Assembly: GCF_900239185.1 (NCBI RefSeq)
Contig: NZ_OENA01000097.1
Location: 62,001 to 126,000, forward strand
Direction of reading: 5' to 3'
DNA length: 64,000 bases
Source of the DNA: Tenacibaculum finnmarkense
GTDB lineage: Bacteria > Bacteroidota > Bacteroidia > Flavobacteriales > Flavobacteriaceae
Of this stretch, positions 1 to 8,239 are shown piece by piece. Within the stretch, counting starts at the first letter, position 1, and each line of letters begins with the position of its first letter. The notes beneath the pieces are model-generated. The model ran no database searches, had not been told where the DNA came from, and saw only the letters and a list, made by a program, of their open reading frames with translations. The position numbers were made by a program, and so were the translations under genes.

Positions 1-1
1 T

Positions 2-343
2 CCCAGGTTACGACCGCATTCTGGTGGATTAGAACCAAAAGTTGAAATGACAGATGCCGATTTGGTGCAATTAATGTGTGCTTTTCGTTTGTTAGACCAA
101 GATATTGAGTTATCAATGTCAACAAGAGAAAGTGAAGTTTTTAGAAATAATATCGTAAATTTAGGGACAACTTCTATAAGTGCAGAATCAAAAACAAATC
201 CTGGAGGATATGCGGTAGCACCAGAGTCGTTAGAGCAGTTTGAGATTTCAGATGAAAGAAGTACCGAAGAAGTAGTGAAAATGCTGAAAAGTCAAGGTTT
301 AGAAGTGGTTTGGAAAGACTGGGAGCATTTTGAATCTGTATAA
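2..343 (+). CDS. thiH: 2-iminoacetate synthase ThiH, C-terminal fragment
   Basis: Only the last 113 residues are in the window; the frame is open from base 2 (PRLRPHSGGLEPK...) and the gene begins upstream. ThiH is the radical-SAM tyrosine lyase that makes dehydroglycine (2-iminoacetate) for the thiazole half of thiamine. The visible part is the C-terminal region, with the conserved PRLRP segment and the MTDADLVQLMCAFRL helix; the radical-SAM cysteines lie outside the window. It is followed after 34 bases by a ThiF-like adenylyltransferase, the usual order in flavobacterial thi operons. The ATG at 47 is internal, not a start. The identification rests on the conserved C-terminal motifs and the neighbour. 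Confidence 0.88.
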   Translation, partial: PRLRPHSGGLEPKVEMTDADLVQLMCAFRLLDQDIELSMSTRESEVFRNNIVNLGTTSISAESKTNPGGYAVAPESLEQFEISDERSTEEVVKMLKSQGLEVVWKDWEHFESV

Positions 344-377
344 TTTATGTGATTTAATTTATAGCTAAAAAAAGAAA

Positions 378-1433
378 ATGAGCTTATCAAAAGAAGAAAA
401 AAAACAATATAACCGTCATCTTATTTTAGATAAAATAGGTTCAGTTGGGCAGTTAAAACTTAAAAATTCAAAAGCTTTAGTAATCGGTGCTGGCGGATTA
501 GGCTGTCCTGTATTACAATACTTAACAGCCGCAGGTGTTGGTACAATTGGTATTATTGATGATGATAAAGTTTCGCAAAGTAATTTACAACGTCAAATTT
601 TATATACAATTGATGATATTGGAGTTTCAAAAGCAGAAACTGCCAAAAACCGATTATCAAAGTTAAATCCGTTTGTGAAATTTAATGTTTATAAGGAGAA
701 ATTAACACGATTAAATGCTATTTCATTATTTGAACAATATGATGTTATTGTTGATGGGAGTGATAATTTTTCAACCCGTTATTTAAGCAACGATGCTGCT
801 GTAATTACTCAAAAACCATTGGTTTATGGCGCAATTTTTAAGTTTGAAGGACAGGTAAGTGTCTTTAATTATAAAGGCAGTGCGAGTTACAGATGTTTGT
901 ATCCAACGCCACCAAAACCTGATGAATCGCCAAATTGTTCTCAAATTGGTGTTCTGGGTGTTTTACCAGGGATTATCGGTAGTTTTCAAGCAAATGAAGC
1001 GATTAAAATAATTTGTGAAATTGGCGATGTTTTAGCTAATAAATTATTGATGTATGATACCTTAACAATGCGTCAAATGGTTTTAGATTTTGAAAAAACG
1101 CCAGAAGGAGTTATTACAAAATTAGAAGATAATTATGATTTTTTCTGCGGAATTATAGAAGCTGAAAATGAAATAACAATCGAAGAATTACAAGTAGATT
1201 TATTAAAATATAATTTATTAGATGTTCGTGAAGACTGGGAAAGAGAACAACATCATATTGGAGGACAGCATATTCGTTTGGTAGAATTACCAGACCGATT
1301 AAATGAAATTGATACAACGAAACCTGTAATTGTATATTGTAAATCGGGTATTAGAAGTAAAAGAGCGATTTCTTTTTTAGAAGATTCCTTAAAAGAGGCA
1401 ATTTTAATAAACCTTAAAAATGGTTTAAATTAA
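378..1433 (+). CDS. thiF: ThiF/MoeB-type adenylyltransferase fused to a rhodanese domain
   Basis: 351 residues. This E1-like enzyme adenylates the C-terminus of a sulfur carrier, here probably ThiS since it directly follows thiH. The N-terminal half has the nucleotide-binding VIGAGGLGCPVLQYL loop (about residues 35-49), the DDDKVSQSNLQRQ strand and the DGSDNFSTRY segment. Cys187 in SPNCSQIGVLG lines up with the cysteine of ThiF that forms the acyl-disulfide with ThiS (E. coli Cys184). A C-terminal rhodanese domain (about 265-350) carries a candidate persulfide cysteine, Cys321, in VYCKSGIRSKRA. The structural zinc site looks incomplete: the usual CxxC before LYP reads SxxC (SYRCLYP), and the second CxxC is reduced to a lone FFCG. 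MoeB or a dual ThiF/MoeB role cannot be excluded. Confidence 0.87.
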   Translation: MSLSKEEKKQYNRHLILDKIGSVGQLKLKNSKALVIGAGGLGCPVLQYLTAAGVGTIGIIDDDKVSQSNLQRQILYTIDDIGVSKAETAKNRLSKLNPFVKFNVYKEKLTRLNAISLFEQYDVIVDGSDNFSTRYLSNDAAVITQKPLVYGAIFKFEGQVSVFNYKGSASYRCLYPTPPKPDESPNCSQIGVLGVLPGIIGSFQANEAIKIICEIGDVLANKLLMYDTLTMRQMVLDFEKTPEGVITKLEDNYDFFCGIIEAENEITIEELQVDLLKYNLLDVREDWEREQHHIGGQHIRLVELPDRLNEIDTTKPVIVYCKSGIRSKRAISFLEDSLKEAILINLKNGLN

Positions 1434-1439
1434 AAAATT

Positions 1440-1593
1440 AACACGTATTTATTTTTAGAACCTGTTTAAATTTCATTTAGACAGGTTTATAGCATAAAAA
1501 TAAAAAATCGAATCCGTCATGCTGAAATAAATTCAGCATGACGATAATTTAATTTTTAAACTAGCGGCTCTTATAAAAAGATAAATACGTGTT
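1440..1593. repeat. MITE-like non-coding element with terminal inverted repeats
   Basis: A 154-base AT-rich segment bounded by perfect 13-base inverted repeats, AACACGTATTTAT (1440-1452) and ATAAATACGTGTT (1581-1593). Inside are two further hairpins: AACCTGTTTAAAT/ATTTAGACAGGTT (1459-1471 with 1475-1487, one G-T pair) and CGTCATGCTGAA/TTCAGCATGACG (1515-1526 with 1532-1543, perfect). It encodes no protein. It sits between the thi operon and the retron operon, so it could end thi transcription, be a miniature mobile element, or both. I see no convincing target-site duplication and no second copy in the window. Confidence 0.55.
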
Positions 1594-1662
1594 AAAAACA
1601 ACAAATAGAGGATTATTTTCTAAAATATTTATATATTTAAAGTCTTAAAAAAAAATTAAGCC

Positions 1663-4600
1663 TTGAAATTAATCAAACAAAAGAAATTATATTTTTCAGA
1701 TGAAAAATCAGACAAAGTTTATGAAGTTGACCTATGTGAAAGTCAAGATTTATTTATAGTAAACTTTAGATATGGTAGAAGAGGCGCGAGTTTAAGAGAA
1801 GGAACAAAAACTGTTTTTCCTGTATCTTATGAAGAAGCCGAGAAAATCTTCAATAAATTAGTCGGAAGTAAAGAAAAGAAAGGATATTCAGAAGCCAATT
1901 TAAACACTCATTTACAAGAAGAAATTACTCATTTCTTTAAATCCTATAAAGACTTAGAAAAGAAAGAAGAAAAAAGTACTACACGAAAAGATACTATTTT
2001 AAAGTATTTAAATCAAGCTTTAAAAGGAACTTATACCCGAAATTGGAAAGTATCTAGAATTATAAATAGAGTTGGTGTTTTAAAAATAAGAGAAGCAATA
2101 CCATTAATAGCTCAATTTATCCATTCATCGGATGAGTTTGAACAGTATAATGCGTTATCTGTTTTAATTGATTTTAATGAATCAGATTATGTTGAAGATG
2201 CAATTAAAATCTTCAAAAAAGATACTTTTAATACTATTGGAGCTAGAATATCCGTAGCTTATATTTTAAAGTATGGAAATGCTACAAATGTAAAAATAGT
2301 ACAAAACGAAGTTGCAAAGCATATTACAAAAACTGAAATAGATTCTTTAGCAACACAGTTTTTAGGAGAAGGAAGTAAAAATCCGATGTTGTTATTTTAT
2401 ACGTATGTTCATTCCTATAATAATGATGTGGAGAGAGCTACTTTATTCGATATAATAGCGAAAATCCCTTTAAAAGTAAACACTTTTAAATCTGTACGTT
2501 ATATTTATAGAGCGGCTTATGCTATAAATGATATTCAATTTTTTGCCTTAGTATCTAAACGAATTGCTATTAGTAACGCCACTTACAGTTCTGATTATCC
2601 AAATATAGATGATGAATATAATTGGGTAGAAGCATCCGTAGAAAAGAAAAAACCAAATCCAAGAATTGCTTTTTCAGGAAAAACAAAAAACTATTTTAAT
2701 AAAAATACCTATCAGAAAATATATACCTTAAGTACAGAGAATCAACAAGGGTATATTACATGTGCTAAAGAGATATTATGTTCTTTAAATGATCAGATAG
2801 ATGTAGCTCCTGAAAATACGGTTAGTGAGTGGGTTTATAATCAGGAAACTGGTTATGAATTAGAAAAAAGACAGTATCCGAAATACCATCAATTTTTAGC
2901 TTTGATGTATATCTTGTATGGAAATTCAACAAGGTTTAAATGTATCGGTAATAAATGGTTTTATATTGATGAACTTACCGATAATACTATAAGAGAAGAT
3001 ATTCTTCCAACTCTTTGGAATGAAAAATCAGAAGAAGTATTGTACATTCTTGCTAATGCAAAAAGTAGTATTGCTGTTGATTTTTCGTTAAAAATTATAA
3101 AAGAGAATCCACATTTTTTAGAAAATTTATCCGAAGAAATAATAGCCAAATTAATACGACATTATCATCCGAAGGTATTAGATTTAATAGCTGAGGTTTT
3201 AGAGCAAAAATATGCGATAGCCCAAGCATCAGAAGAAATTCTATTGATTTTAGTATCTTCAAGATATAAAAAAGCTGTTGAATTAGGAATAAAATGGTTA
3301 GATAAACATGAAGCTTCGTATTTATCAAGCACTTCTTTACTAACCAAATTACTACTTACTGATGAGGTTTTAGTTATTGATTATTTAAGTAATTTATATA
3401 AAAATAATGTAGCATATAATACGTCAGTATCTATAGATGATTTAATAACATTGTTTGATGAGCCTTCTAAATATACTGCTGAATTTTTAATTTCGGTTAA
3501 TTATTTAATCGGAAATACATTTTTCGGAGAATTATTAAGTGCTACATCTGCTCAATATATAATTAGTTTATCGGCTTCAAAATTTGTAACAAATCAGTTG
3601 TTTGCAATCAATTTAGCAAAACACAATACTACATCTGTTTACGAACTTTTTAAAGATACTTATAAAGAATATATTACTTCAGATGAAGCGGTTTTAAGAA
3701 CTGCAGGTGTTGAACTTTTAACATATTTTCCTGATGAGTTCTTATTAGAAAATAAACAAAATATTATTGGTTTTTGTTTTTCAGAAGATGAAGCAGTTAG
3801 AAAAGCAATAGAGCCAACAATTCGTAAATTAATTCATTTAGATGAAGAGTTTAAAGAGTATTTACGTAAAAAATTATTAGCTTCTTTAATAGAAGATGAA
3901 ACGTATGAAGGTTTACATCAAAATTGTTTTAATATTTTAGTACAATTTTATGGAACTCAAAAAGAGCCTGTATCTGAAGAAGAAATAATAGCGTTAATTT
4001 TATCAAAACATGAATTTGCACAGAAGTTAGGAACGCCACTTTTTGAAAGAAGAGTAGATATGAATAACTTAAAAATGCCTGAATTAGTACGTTTAGCACA
4101 TAGTGATGTATTTTCTGTAAGAACACAATTACATAATTATTTTAAAAATAACGTAGCCAGAGTAAATTACGAATTAGAAGAAGCATTGCCTATTTTTAAT
4201 ACGAATTGGCAAGATGTTATCGATTGGGCTGATACTTATTTTAGAACATCGATTGATGCTAAAAATTGGACAGTCGCATTATTATTATATGTATGCGACC
4301 ACATAAAAAATCAAGTACAGCATTTAGGTAGAAGCCTAATTACAACTCATTTTTCAGAAGAAAAAGGATTGCCGTTACTTGTTAGTTTACAAGAGCATCC
4401 AACGAAAAGTATGCAGTTTTTTGTAACCAATTATTTAGAAGGATATGCTTCGGATAATATAAAAGTTATCTTACAATTAGAAGATTATTTTAAAACAACC
4501 TTATTTTATATAAATACTAACAGAGCTACAAAAACAAGAGTGTATTCTTTTTTAGAAAATCAATCGAAAAAATATAAAGAAATCGCTGAGATGACCGTAA

Positions 4601-4719
4601 GAGTTTTAACAGCTATTTTAGATACAAAAACAGCAATTGATAAAGATAAAATTATAGATATTTTAATCACTATTTCTGAAATACATACAGATGTAGAAGT
4701 GCCATTATTAATTAAATAA
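1663..4719 (+). CDS. Retron accessory protein: WGR domain plus ARM/HEAT-like repeats
   Basis: 1018 residues, starting at TTG 1663 (MKLIKQKKLYF), the first good start after the upstream inverted-repeat element. Residues about 1-80 resemble a WGR domain: a beta-rich stretch ending with FRYGRRGASLREGTKTVFP, then an EAEKIFNKLVGSKEKKGY helix. WGR domains bind nucleic-acid ends in PARPs and accompany MolR-type proteins. From about residue 105 to the end the protein is a chain of amphipathic helix pairs (for example IPLIAQFIHSS...ALSVLIDF) that looks like an ARM/HEAT solenoid. No signal peptide, membrane segment or nuclease motif is visible. Its stop is 14 bases before the SWIM-protein start, so the two are co-transcribed with the retron RNA and RT. 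I infer it is the ARM component of a type XIII-like retron. Confidence 0.8.
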   Translation: MKLIKQKKLYFSDEKSDKVYEVDLCESQDLFIVNFRYGRRGASLREGTKTVFPVSYEEAEKIFNKLVGSKEKKGYSEANLNTHLQEEITHFFKSYKDLEKKEEKSTTRKDTILKYLNQALKGTYTRNWKVSRIINRVGVLKIREAIPLIAQFIHSSDEFEQYNALSVLIDFNESDYVEDAIKIFKKDTFNTIGARISVAYILKYGNATNVKIVQNEVAKHITKTEIDSLATQFLGEGSKNPMLLFYTYVHSYNNDVERATLFDIIAKIPLKVNTFKSVRYIYRAAYAINDIQFFALVSKRIAISNATYSSDYPNIDDEYNWVEASVEKKKPNPRIAFSGKTKNYFNKNTYQKIYTLSTENQQGYITCAKEILCSLNDQIDVAPENTVSEWVYNQETGYELEKRQYPKYHQFLALMYILYGNSTRFKCIGNKWFYIDELTDNTIREDILPTLWNEKSEEVLYILANAKSSIAVDFSLKIIKENPHFLENLSEEIIAKLIRHYHPKVLDLIAEVLEQKYAIAQASEEILLILVSSRYKKAVELGIKWLDKHEASYLSSTSLLTKLLLTDEVLVIDYLSNLYKNNVAYNTSVSIDDLITLFDEPSKYTAEFLISVNYLIGNTFFGELLSATSAQYIISLSASKFVTNQLFAINLAKHNTTSVYELFKDTYKEYITSDEAVLRTAGVELLTYFPDEFLLENKQNIIGFCFSEDEAVRKAIEPTIRKLIHLDEEFKEYLRKKLLASLIEDETYEGLHQNCFNILVQFYGTQKEPVSEEEIIALILSKHEFAQKLGTPLFERRVDMNNLKMPELVRLAHSDVFSVRTQLHNYFKNNVARVNYELEEALPIFNTNWQDVIDWADTYFRTSIDAKNWTVALLLYVCDHIKNQVQHLGRSLITTHFSEEKGLPLLVSLQEHPTKSMQFFVTNYLEGYASDNIKVILQLEDYFKTTLFYINTNRATKTRVYSFLENQSKKYKEIAEMTVRVLTAILDTKTAIDKDKIIDILITISEIHTDVEVPLLIK

Positions 4720-4733
4720 GCGTAAGAAAAAGA

Positions 4734-6365
4734 ATGAAGTTTAATTTTAAATATAGTGGCAATAGTACTGTTAATAACGGAATTGCATCTACAGGCGTAA
4801 GTTTTGCACCAGATGTATTAAGAGAACCTACGTATTTTGTAGGAAGCTTAGACAAGAAAATTCCTTTTAGAGAAGCTATTTCAGCCTTACATCATGTAGT
4901 AATTGCCGATTTTAATTTTCAACCTAAAGATAATACAGAATATTTAGCTTGGTTAAAAGGTCAGGAAGAAGTATGGATTGCAGATGCAACAGCAGAATTA
5001 TCTGGGCTAAAAGAAGATGTTAGAGAAGTTCAAGAAAAATTAAAAAAATTACGTTCAAAAAGAGAAGAAATTACAAAGCCTTTTTATGATGCACAACGAA
5101 ACTATTTTAATTATTTATATAAACGAGATTATGCTGCTTGGTTTGTTTTAGATCCTGTTATTACAGTGCATCCAGATCAAGTATTTTTTGAATGTTTTAG
5201 TCAAGATGAATCTGTTTACGGGAAATTATCTTGTGGTTACGATGTGTTTAAAAACATAAATGAGTTTAAATGTGGAACAACTAACATTGATTATTCTAAG
5301 GCGTTATATAATGAGTTTCAAAAAATAAGAACTTATAAAGAAACCGAATTTAAAGTAGATCCGAAGGGTTTTGATGTAAAAACAACAGGAGAAGATACCT
5401 ACAGAGAAGTAAAAATTGATTTGCCCGATAGTTGGGTTCGTGGATTTTTACAAGTAAGTAGTGCCATGACAAGCGATAAAGTATCTTTTGATTTACATCC
5501 TGTGGATATTGCTAATTTTATATCCGTATTAAAAAGACACAAAGAAAAGAAAGGACCAAGGGCGATAAAATATATCTTAAAACCTGGTAAACCTATTATT
5601 GCTGTTTTTGAACCTTGGAATATTGAAGTAGCTTGTTTACAATCGATATATGAAGGTGATCAAGAAAAGGAAATAAGAGTTTGGGGAAGAAGAAGAATAA
5701 CGCTTTTAGAACGATTATTGCCAGTTACTACTAAATTTACAGTTCATTTATTGGGAAGCGGTATGCCTTCTTTTTATATCGCACATTTGGCAAATGATAT
5801 GTATTTTACATTAGGATTATCTGGTTGGACAGCCAATGATTGGACACAGACAACTAATTTAGATTTGCTTTCGCCAAGAGGACAAGTTCCTGCAACAACC
5901 ATGCAAACTATTTATTTGGCATTGCGAAAAGATTGGTTAAATACTCCGAGTAATTTGGCTAATGATTTAGGACTAGATAAAACAACGGTAACACAATCGT
6001 TACAAACTTTTACACAAGCAGGAAAAGTGGTGTACGATTTAAAGAATAATGTATATCGAATTCGGGAATTAAAGAAAGATGGAATTGATTTAGATAGCTT
6101 ACGTTTTTCTAATGAAATTGATAAAACAGCCTATGAATTGATGGAGTCAGGAGCTGTTGAAAACTTAAAAACAACTATTGATGGCAATAATATAACGATA
6201 AATGCGACAGTAAGTAATAATTATAAGACAAGTGTACTTATTAACAACGACCTTCAAATTGTTGATGCTAAGTGTGTTTGCAGTTATTATCATCAAAATA
6301 AAATGACAAAAGGACCTTGTGAACATATTTTAGCCACAAGAATCGCTTTTGATAAAAAAAATTAA
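4734..6365 (+). CDS. Retron accessory protein: winged-helix plus SWIM zinc finger
   Basis: 543 residues from ATG 4734. A charged coiled coil lies at about residues 83-115 (LKEDVREVQEKLKKLRSKRE). A winged-helix/HTH-like segment lies at about 388-440 (TMQTIYLALRKDWLNT, then SNLANDLGLDKTTVTQSLQTF and a wing with VVYDLKNNVYRI). The C-terminus is a SWIM zinc finger of form CxC-x12-CxH: Cys514, Cys516, Cys529, His531. SWIM fingers bind DNA or proteins. The middle part (about 120-385), with several tryptophans, is unrecognised. The stop lies only 10 bases before the predicted retron RNA, so the gene is part of the same transcription unit. The combination matches the WHSWIM partner of ARM in type XIII retrons as I remember them. 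No enzymatic motif was found. Confidence 0.82.
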   Translation: MKFNFKYSGNSTVNNGIASTGVSFAPDVLREPTYFVGSLDKKIPFREAISALHHVVIADFNFQPKDNTEYLAWLKGQEEVWIADATAELSGLKEDVREVQEKLKKLRSKREEITKPFYDAQRNYFNYLYKRDYAAWFVLDPVITVHPDQVFFECFSQDESVYGKLSCGYDVFKNINEFKCGTTNIDYSKALYNEFQKIRTYKETEFKVDPKGFDVKTTGEDTYREVKIDLPDSWVRGFLQVSSAMTSDKVSFDLHPVDIANFISVLKRHKEKKGPRAIKYILKPGKPIIAVFEPWNIEVACLQSIYEGDQEKEIRVWGRRRITLLERLLPVTTKFTVHLLGSGMPSFYIAHLANDMYFTLGLSGWTANDWTQTTNLDLLSPRGQVPATTMQTIYLALRKDWLNTPSNLANDLGLDKTTVTQSLQTFTQAGKVVYDLKNNVYRIRELKKDGIDLDSLRFSNEIDKTAYELMESGAVENLKTTIDGNNITINATVSNNYKTSVLINNDLQIVDAKCVCSYYHQNKMTKGPCEHILATRIAFDKKN

Positions 6366-6375
6366 TATATTTAAA

Positions 6376-6583
6376 CCTTGGTAGTAATAAGATAACAACC
6401 TTGCAATTTGATTGGTGTATCGCCAATCTAGCTTACAGACACCCAACGCGTCACTGACTCGAACTTAACTTGTGAAATAGGTACTATAATGCCATTTCCG
6501 GTTAAACTTCTTCGAAGTGAAATAGCACTATAGTACCTATTTCACTGGAGTTGTTCAATTCAGTCTTTAGAATTGTACGAAGG
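6376..6583 (+). ncRNA. Retron msr-msd RNA (predicted)
   Basis: The 257-base gap between the SWIM gene and the RT is highly structured. The msd-like part is one long hairpin: GTGAAATAGGTACTATA (6472-6488) pairs perfectly with 6529-6545. It continues inward with TGC/GCA (6490-6492 with 6525-6527), ATTTC/GAAAT (6494-6498 with 6519-6523) and, after a one-sided bulge, ACTTC/GAAGT (6506-6510 with 6514-6518) around a three-base loop. Upstream is an msr-type hairpin GATTGG/CCAATC (6410-6415 with 6423-6428). Candidate closing a1/a2 pairings are AACAAC (6394-6399) with GTTGTT (6550-6555), and CCTTgGTA (6376-6383) with TACgAAGG (6576-6583). A small hairpin CAATTC/GAATTG (6556-6561 with 6570-6575) sits on the 3' arm. 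The G of TAGC at 6431 is one possible branch nucleotide. Boundaries and branch site are estimates. Confidence 0.75.
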
Positions 6584-6622
6584 GAAAAAATATACATCTT
6601 ATTGCTACCTCTTTTTTGTTTT

Positions 6623-8161
6623 ATGGATAATTCAGCTACGAGAAAACAAGAGATTTACGACAAAATTAAAGAATCATCAAAACATGAATTTATTCTTTCA
6701 GAAATGAAACGATTAGGTTTTTGGGGCGATGACAAAGTAAATTTCGAAAAAGTAAACGCCTTTTTAAAAGAAGAAAATGCCCTATCGGGGGATTTGTCAA
6801 AACTTGTAAAAAAGGAAAGATTAATAAAAGATACCGATGCTTTTATCGCCAATAAACACAAAGAGCGAAAGAAGTTATCAAAAGAAAAACAAAAAGAAAC
6901 TAAGCTTAAAAGAGAGCAAATCCGTAAGGAAAAAGCGGAAAAATGGCAGCAAACTAAAAAAGAAGATATTACTTATTTAGGTGCTGGTTATTCTCATCAG
7001 TTAAACGATACTCAAATAGATGAGGTAAGACTGAAAGAAGCTGATTTACCAATTTATCATTCGGTAAAAGATTTAGCTGAGGCGATGAAAATTACGGTAA
7101 ATGAACTTCGGTTTTTAGCTTTTTCAAGAAAAAACTCACAAATTGAACACTACAAACGTTTTAAAGTTGCTAAAAAATCAGGCGGATATCGTTTAATTTC
7201 TGCGCCAATGCCTCGTTTGAAAAGAGCGCAACATTTTATTCTAGAAAATATTTTAAATAAAGTAATCGTTCATGAAAAAGCGCATGGTTGTGTAAAAGAA
7301 CGGTCGATTATTAGTAACGCAATGCCTCATGTAGATAAAGCTGTTGTTATTAATCAAGATTTGAAAAACTTTTTTCCATCAGTTACTTATAAAAGAATAA
7401 AGGGAGTTTTTAAATCATTAGGATATTCAGAACAATTAGCGGTTGTTTTTTCATTGTTATGTTCAGAATCTAAAATTTTAGATATTTCTTTATTAGGAGA
7501 AAATTATTTTTCACAAAGAGGAGAACGTTTTTTACCACAAGGTTCGCCTTGTAGCCCTGCGATAACTAATATTTTATGTCGTAAAATGGATTTTCGATTA
7601 GATGGTTTGGCGATGAAATATGGTTTTGCCTATTCTCGATATGTTGATGATACTACTTTTTCAGGGAATCAAGCACAATTTAAACATATTACAGCGATAT
7701 TAAAATATTCTAAAAAAATTATATCCGAAGAAAATTTTAATTTACATCCTGATAAGCTTAAAATAATGAAGCGAAATCAACGACAGGAAGTAACGGGTAT
7801 TGTGGTGAATGAAAAATTGAATATCAATAAAAAATCATTAAAACGTTTTAGAGCATTGTTATATCAAATTGAAAAAGAAGGTATTGCAGGTAAAACATGG
7901 AACGGCGGATTGAATGTTTTAGCAGAAATTGACGGATATGCAAATTATATTTATCAGGTAGATAAAGAAAAAGGTGTTAAATATAAGAGTCAAGTAGGTG
8001 ATATTCTGAAAGCACATTCTTATAAAGAAAGTCATCAAGAAAAATATGTTAAAAACACTAATGATATTCAAGGAAATGATGTTTCAGAATTAACTTCTAA
8101 AGTAGAAAGTAAAGAAGATTTGGGGATTTTAAAAAAAATAAGTTCTTTGTTTAAAAAATAA
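6623..8161 (+). CDS. Retron reverse transcriptase
   Basis: 512 residues from ATG 6623 (MDNSATRKQEIYDK). The frame is open further upstream, but that part lies within the retron RNA, so the later ATG is chosen. Retron hallmarks, in this numbering: NAMPH (the NAxxH motif of region X) at 232-236, first catalytic aspartate D246 in NQDLKNFFPSV, PQGSPCSP before the palm, the catalytic box YVDD at 340-343, and VTG (region Y) at 390-392. The enzyme would copy the msd hairpin just upstream into msDNA. Before the RT fold there is an unusually long, very basic helical N-terminus (about 1-125, rich in KERKKLSKEKQ-type sequence). The C-terminus ends in a lysine-rich tail. It is the last gene of the operon and is followed by a strong hairpin. 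Confidence 0.93.
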   Translation: MDNSATRKQEIYDKIKESSKHEFILSEMKRLGFWGDDKVNFEKVNAFLKEENALSGDLSKLVKKERLIKDTDAFIANKHKERKKLSKEKQKETKLKREQIRKEKAEKWQQTKKEDITYLGAGYSHQLNDTQIDEVRLKEADLPIYHSVKDLAEAMKITVNELRFLAFSRKNSQIEHYKRFKVAKKSGGYRLISAPMPRLKRAQHFILENILNKVIVHEKAHGCVKERSIISNAMPHVDKAVVINQDLKNFFPSVTYKRIKGVFKSLGYSEQLAVVFSLLCSESKILDISLLGENYFSQRGERFLPQGSPCSPAITNILCRKMDFRLDGLAMKYGFAYSRYVDDTTFSGNQAQFKHITAILKYSKKIISEENFNLHPDKLKIMKRNQRQEVTGIVVNEKLNINKKSLKRFRALLYQIEKEGIAGKTWNGGLNVLAEIDGYANYIYQVDKEKGVKYKSQVGDILKAHSYKESHQEKYVKNTNDIQGNDVSELTSKVESKEDLGILKKISSLFKK

Positions 8162-8178
8162 ATATTTCATCAAAAAAA

Positions 8179-8220
8179 GCGTTTTCTTATTATTTATCTG
8201 ATAAATTAATAAGAAAACGC
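8179..8220. terminator. Bidirectional hairpin terminator after the retron
   Basis: A perfect 14-base-pair stem, GCGTTTTCTTATTA (8179-8192) with TAATAAGAAAACGC (8207-8220), around a 14-base loop. It lies between the RT stop (8161) and the end of the convergent SDR gene (8240). A-runs precede it and T-rich sequence lies on both sides, so it can serve both transcripts. Confidence 0.75.
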
Positions 8221-8239
8221 CTATTAAAAATTATCTAAA

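Noticed and set aside
1440-1593. CRISPR-like or riboswitch structure
   Set aside because: No repeated spacer units; symmetric terminal repeats fit a MITE or terminator better, and the element follows rather than precedes the thi genes.
6551-6622. Upstream TTG start for the reverse transcriptase (adds 24 residues)
   Set aside because: It begins in the 3' arm of the predicted retron RNA; ATG 6623 leaves the RNA intact and gives a normal start.
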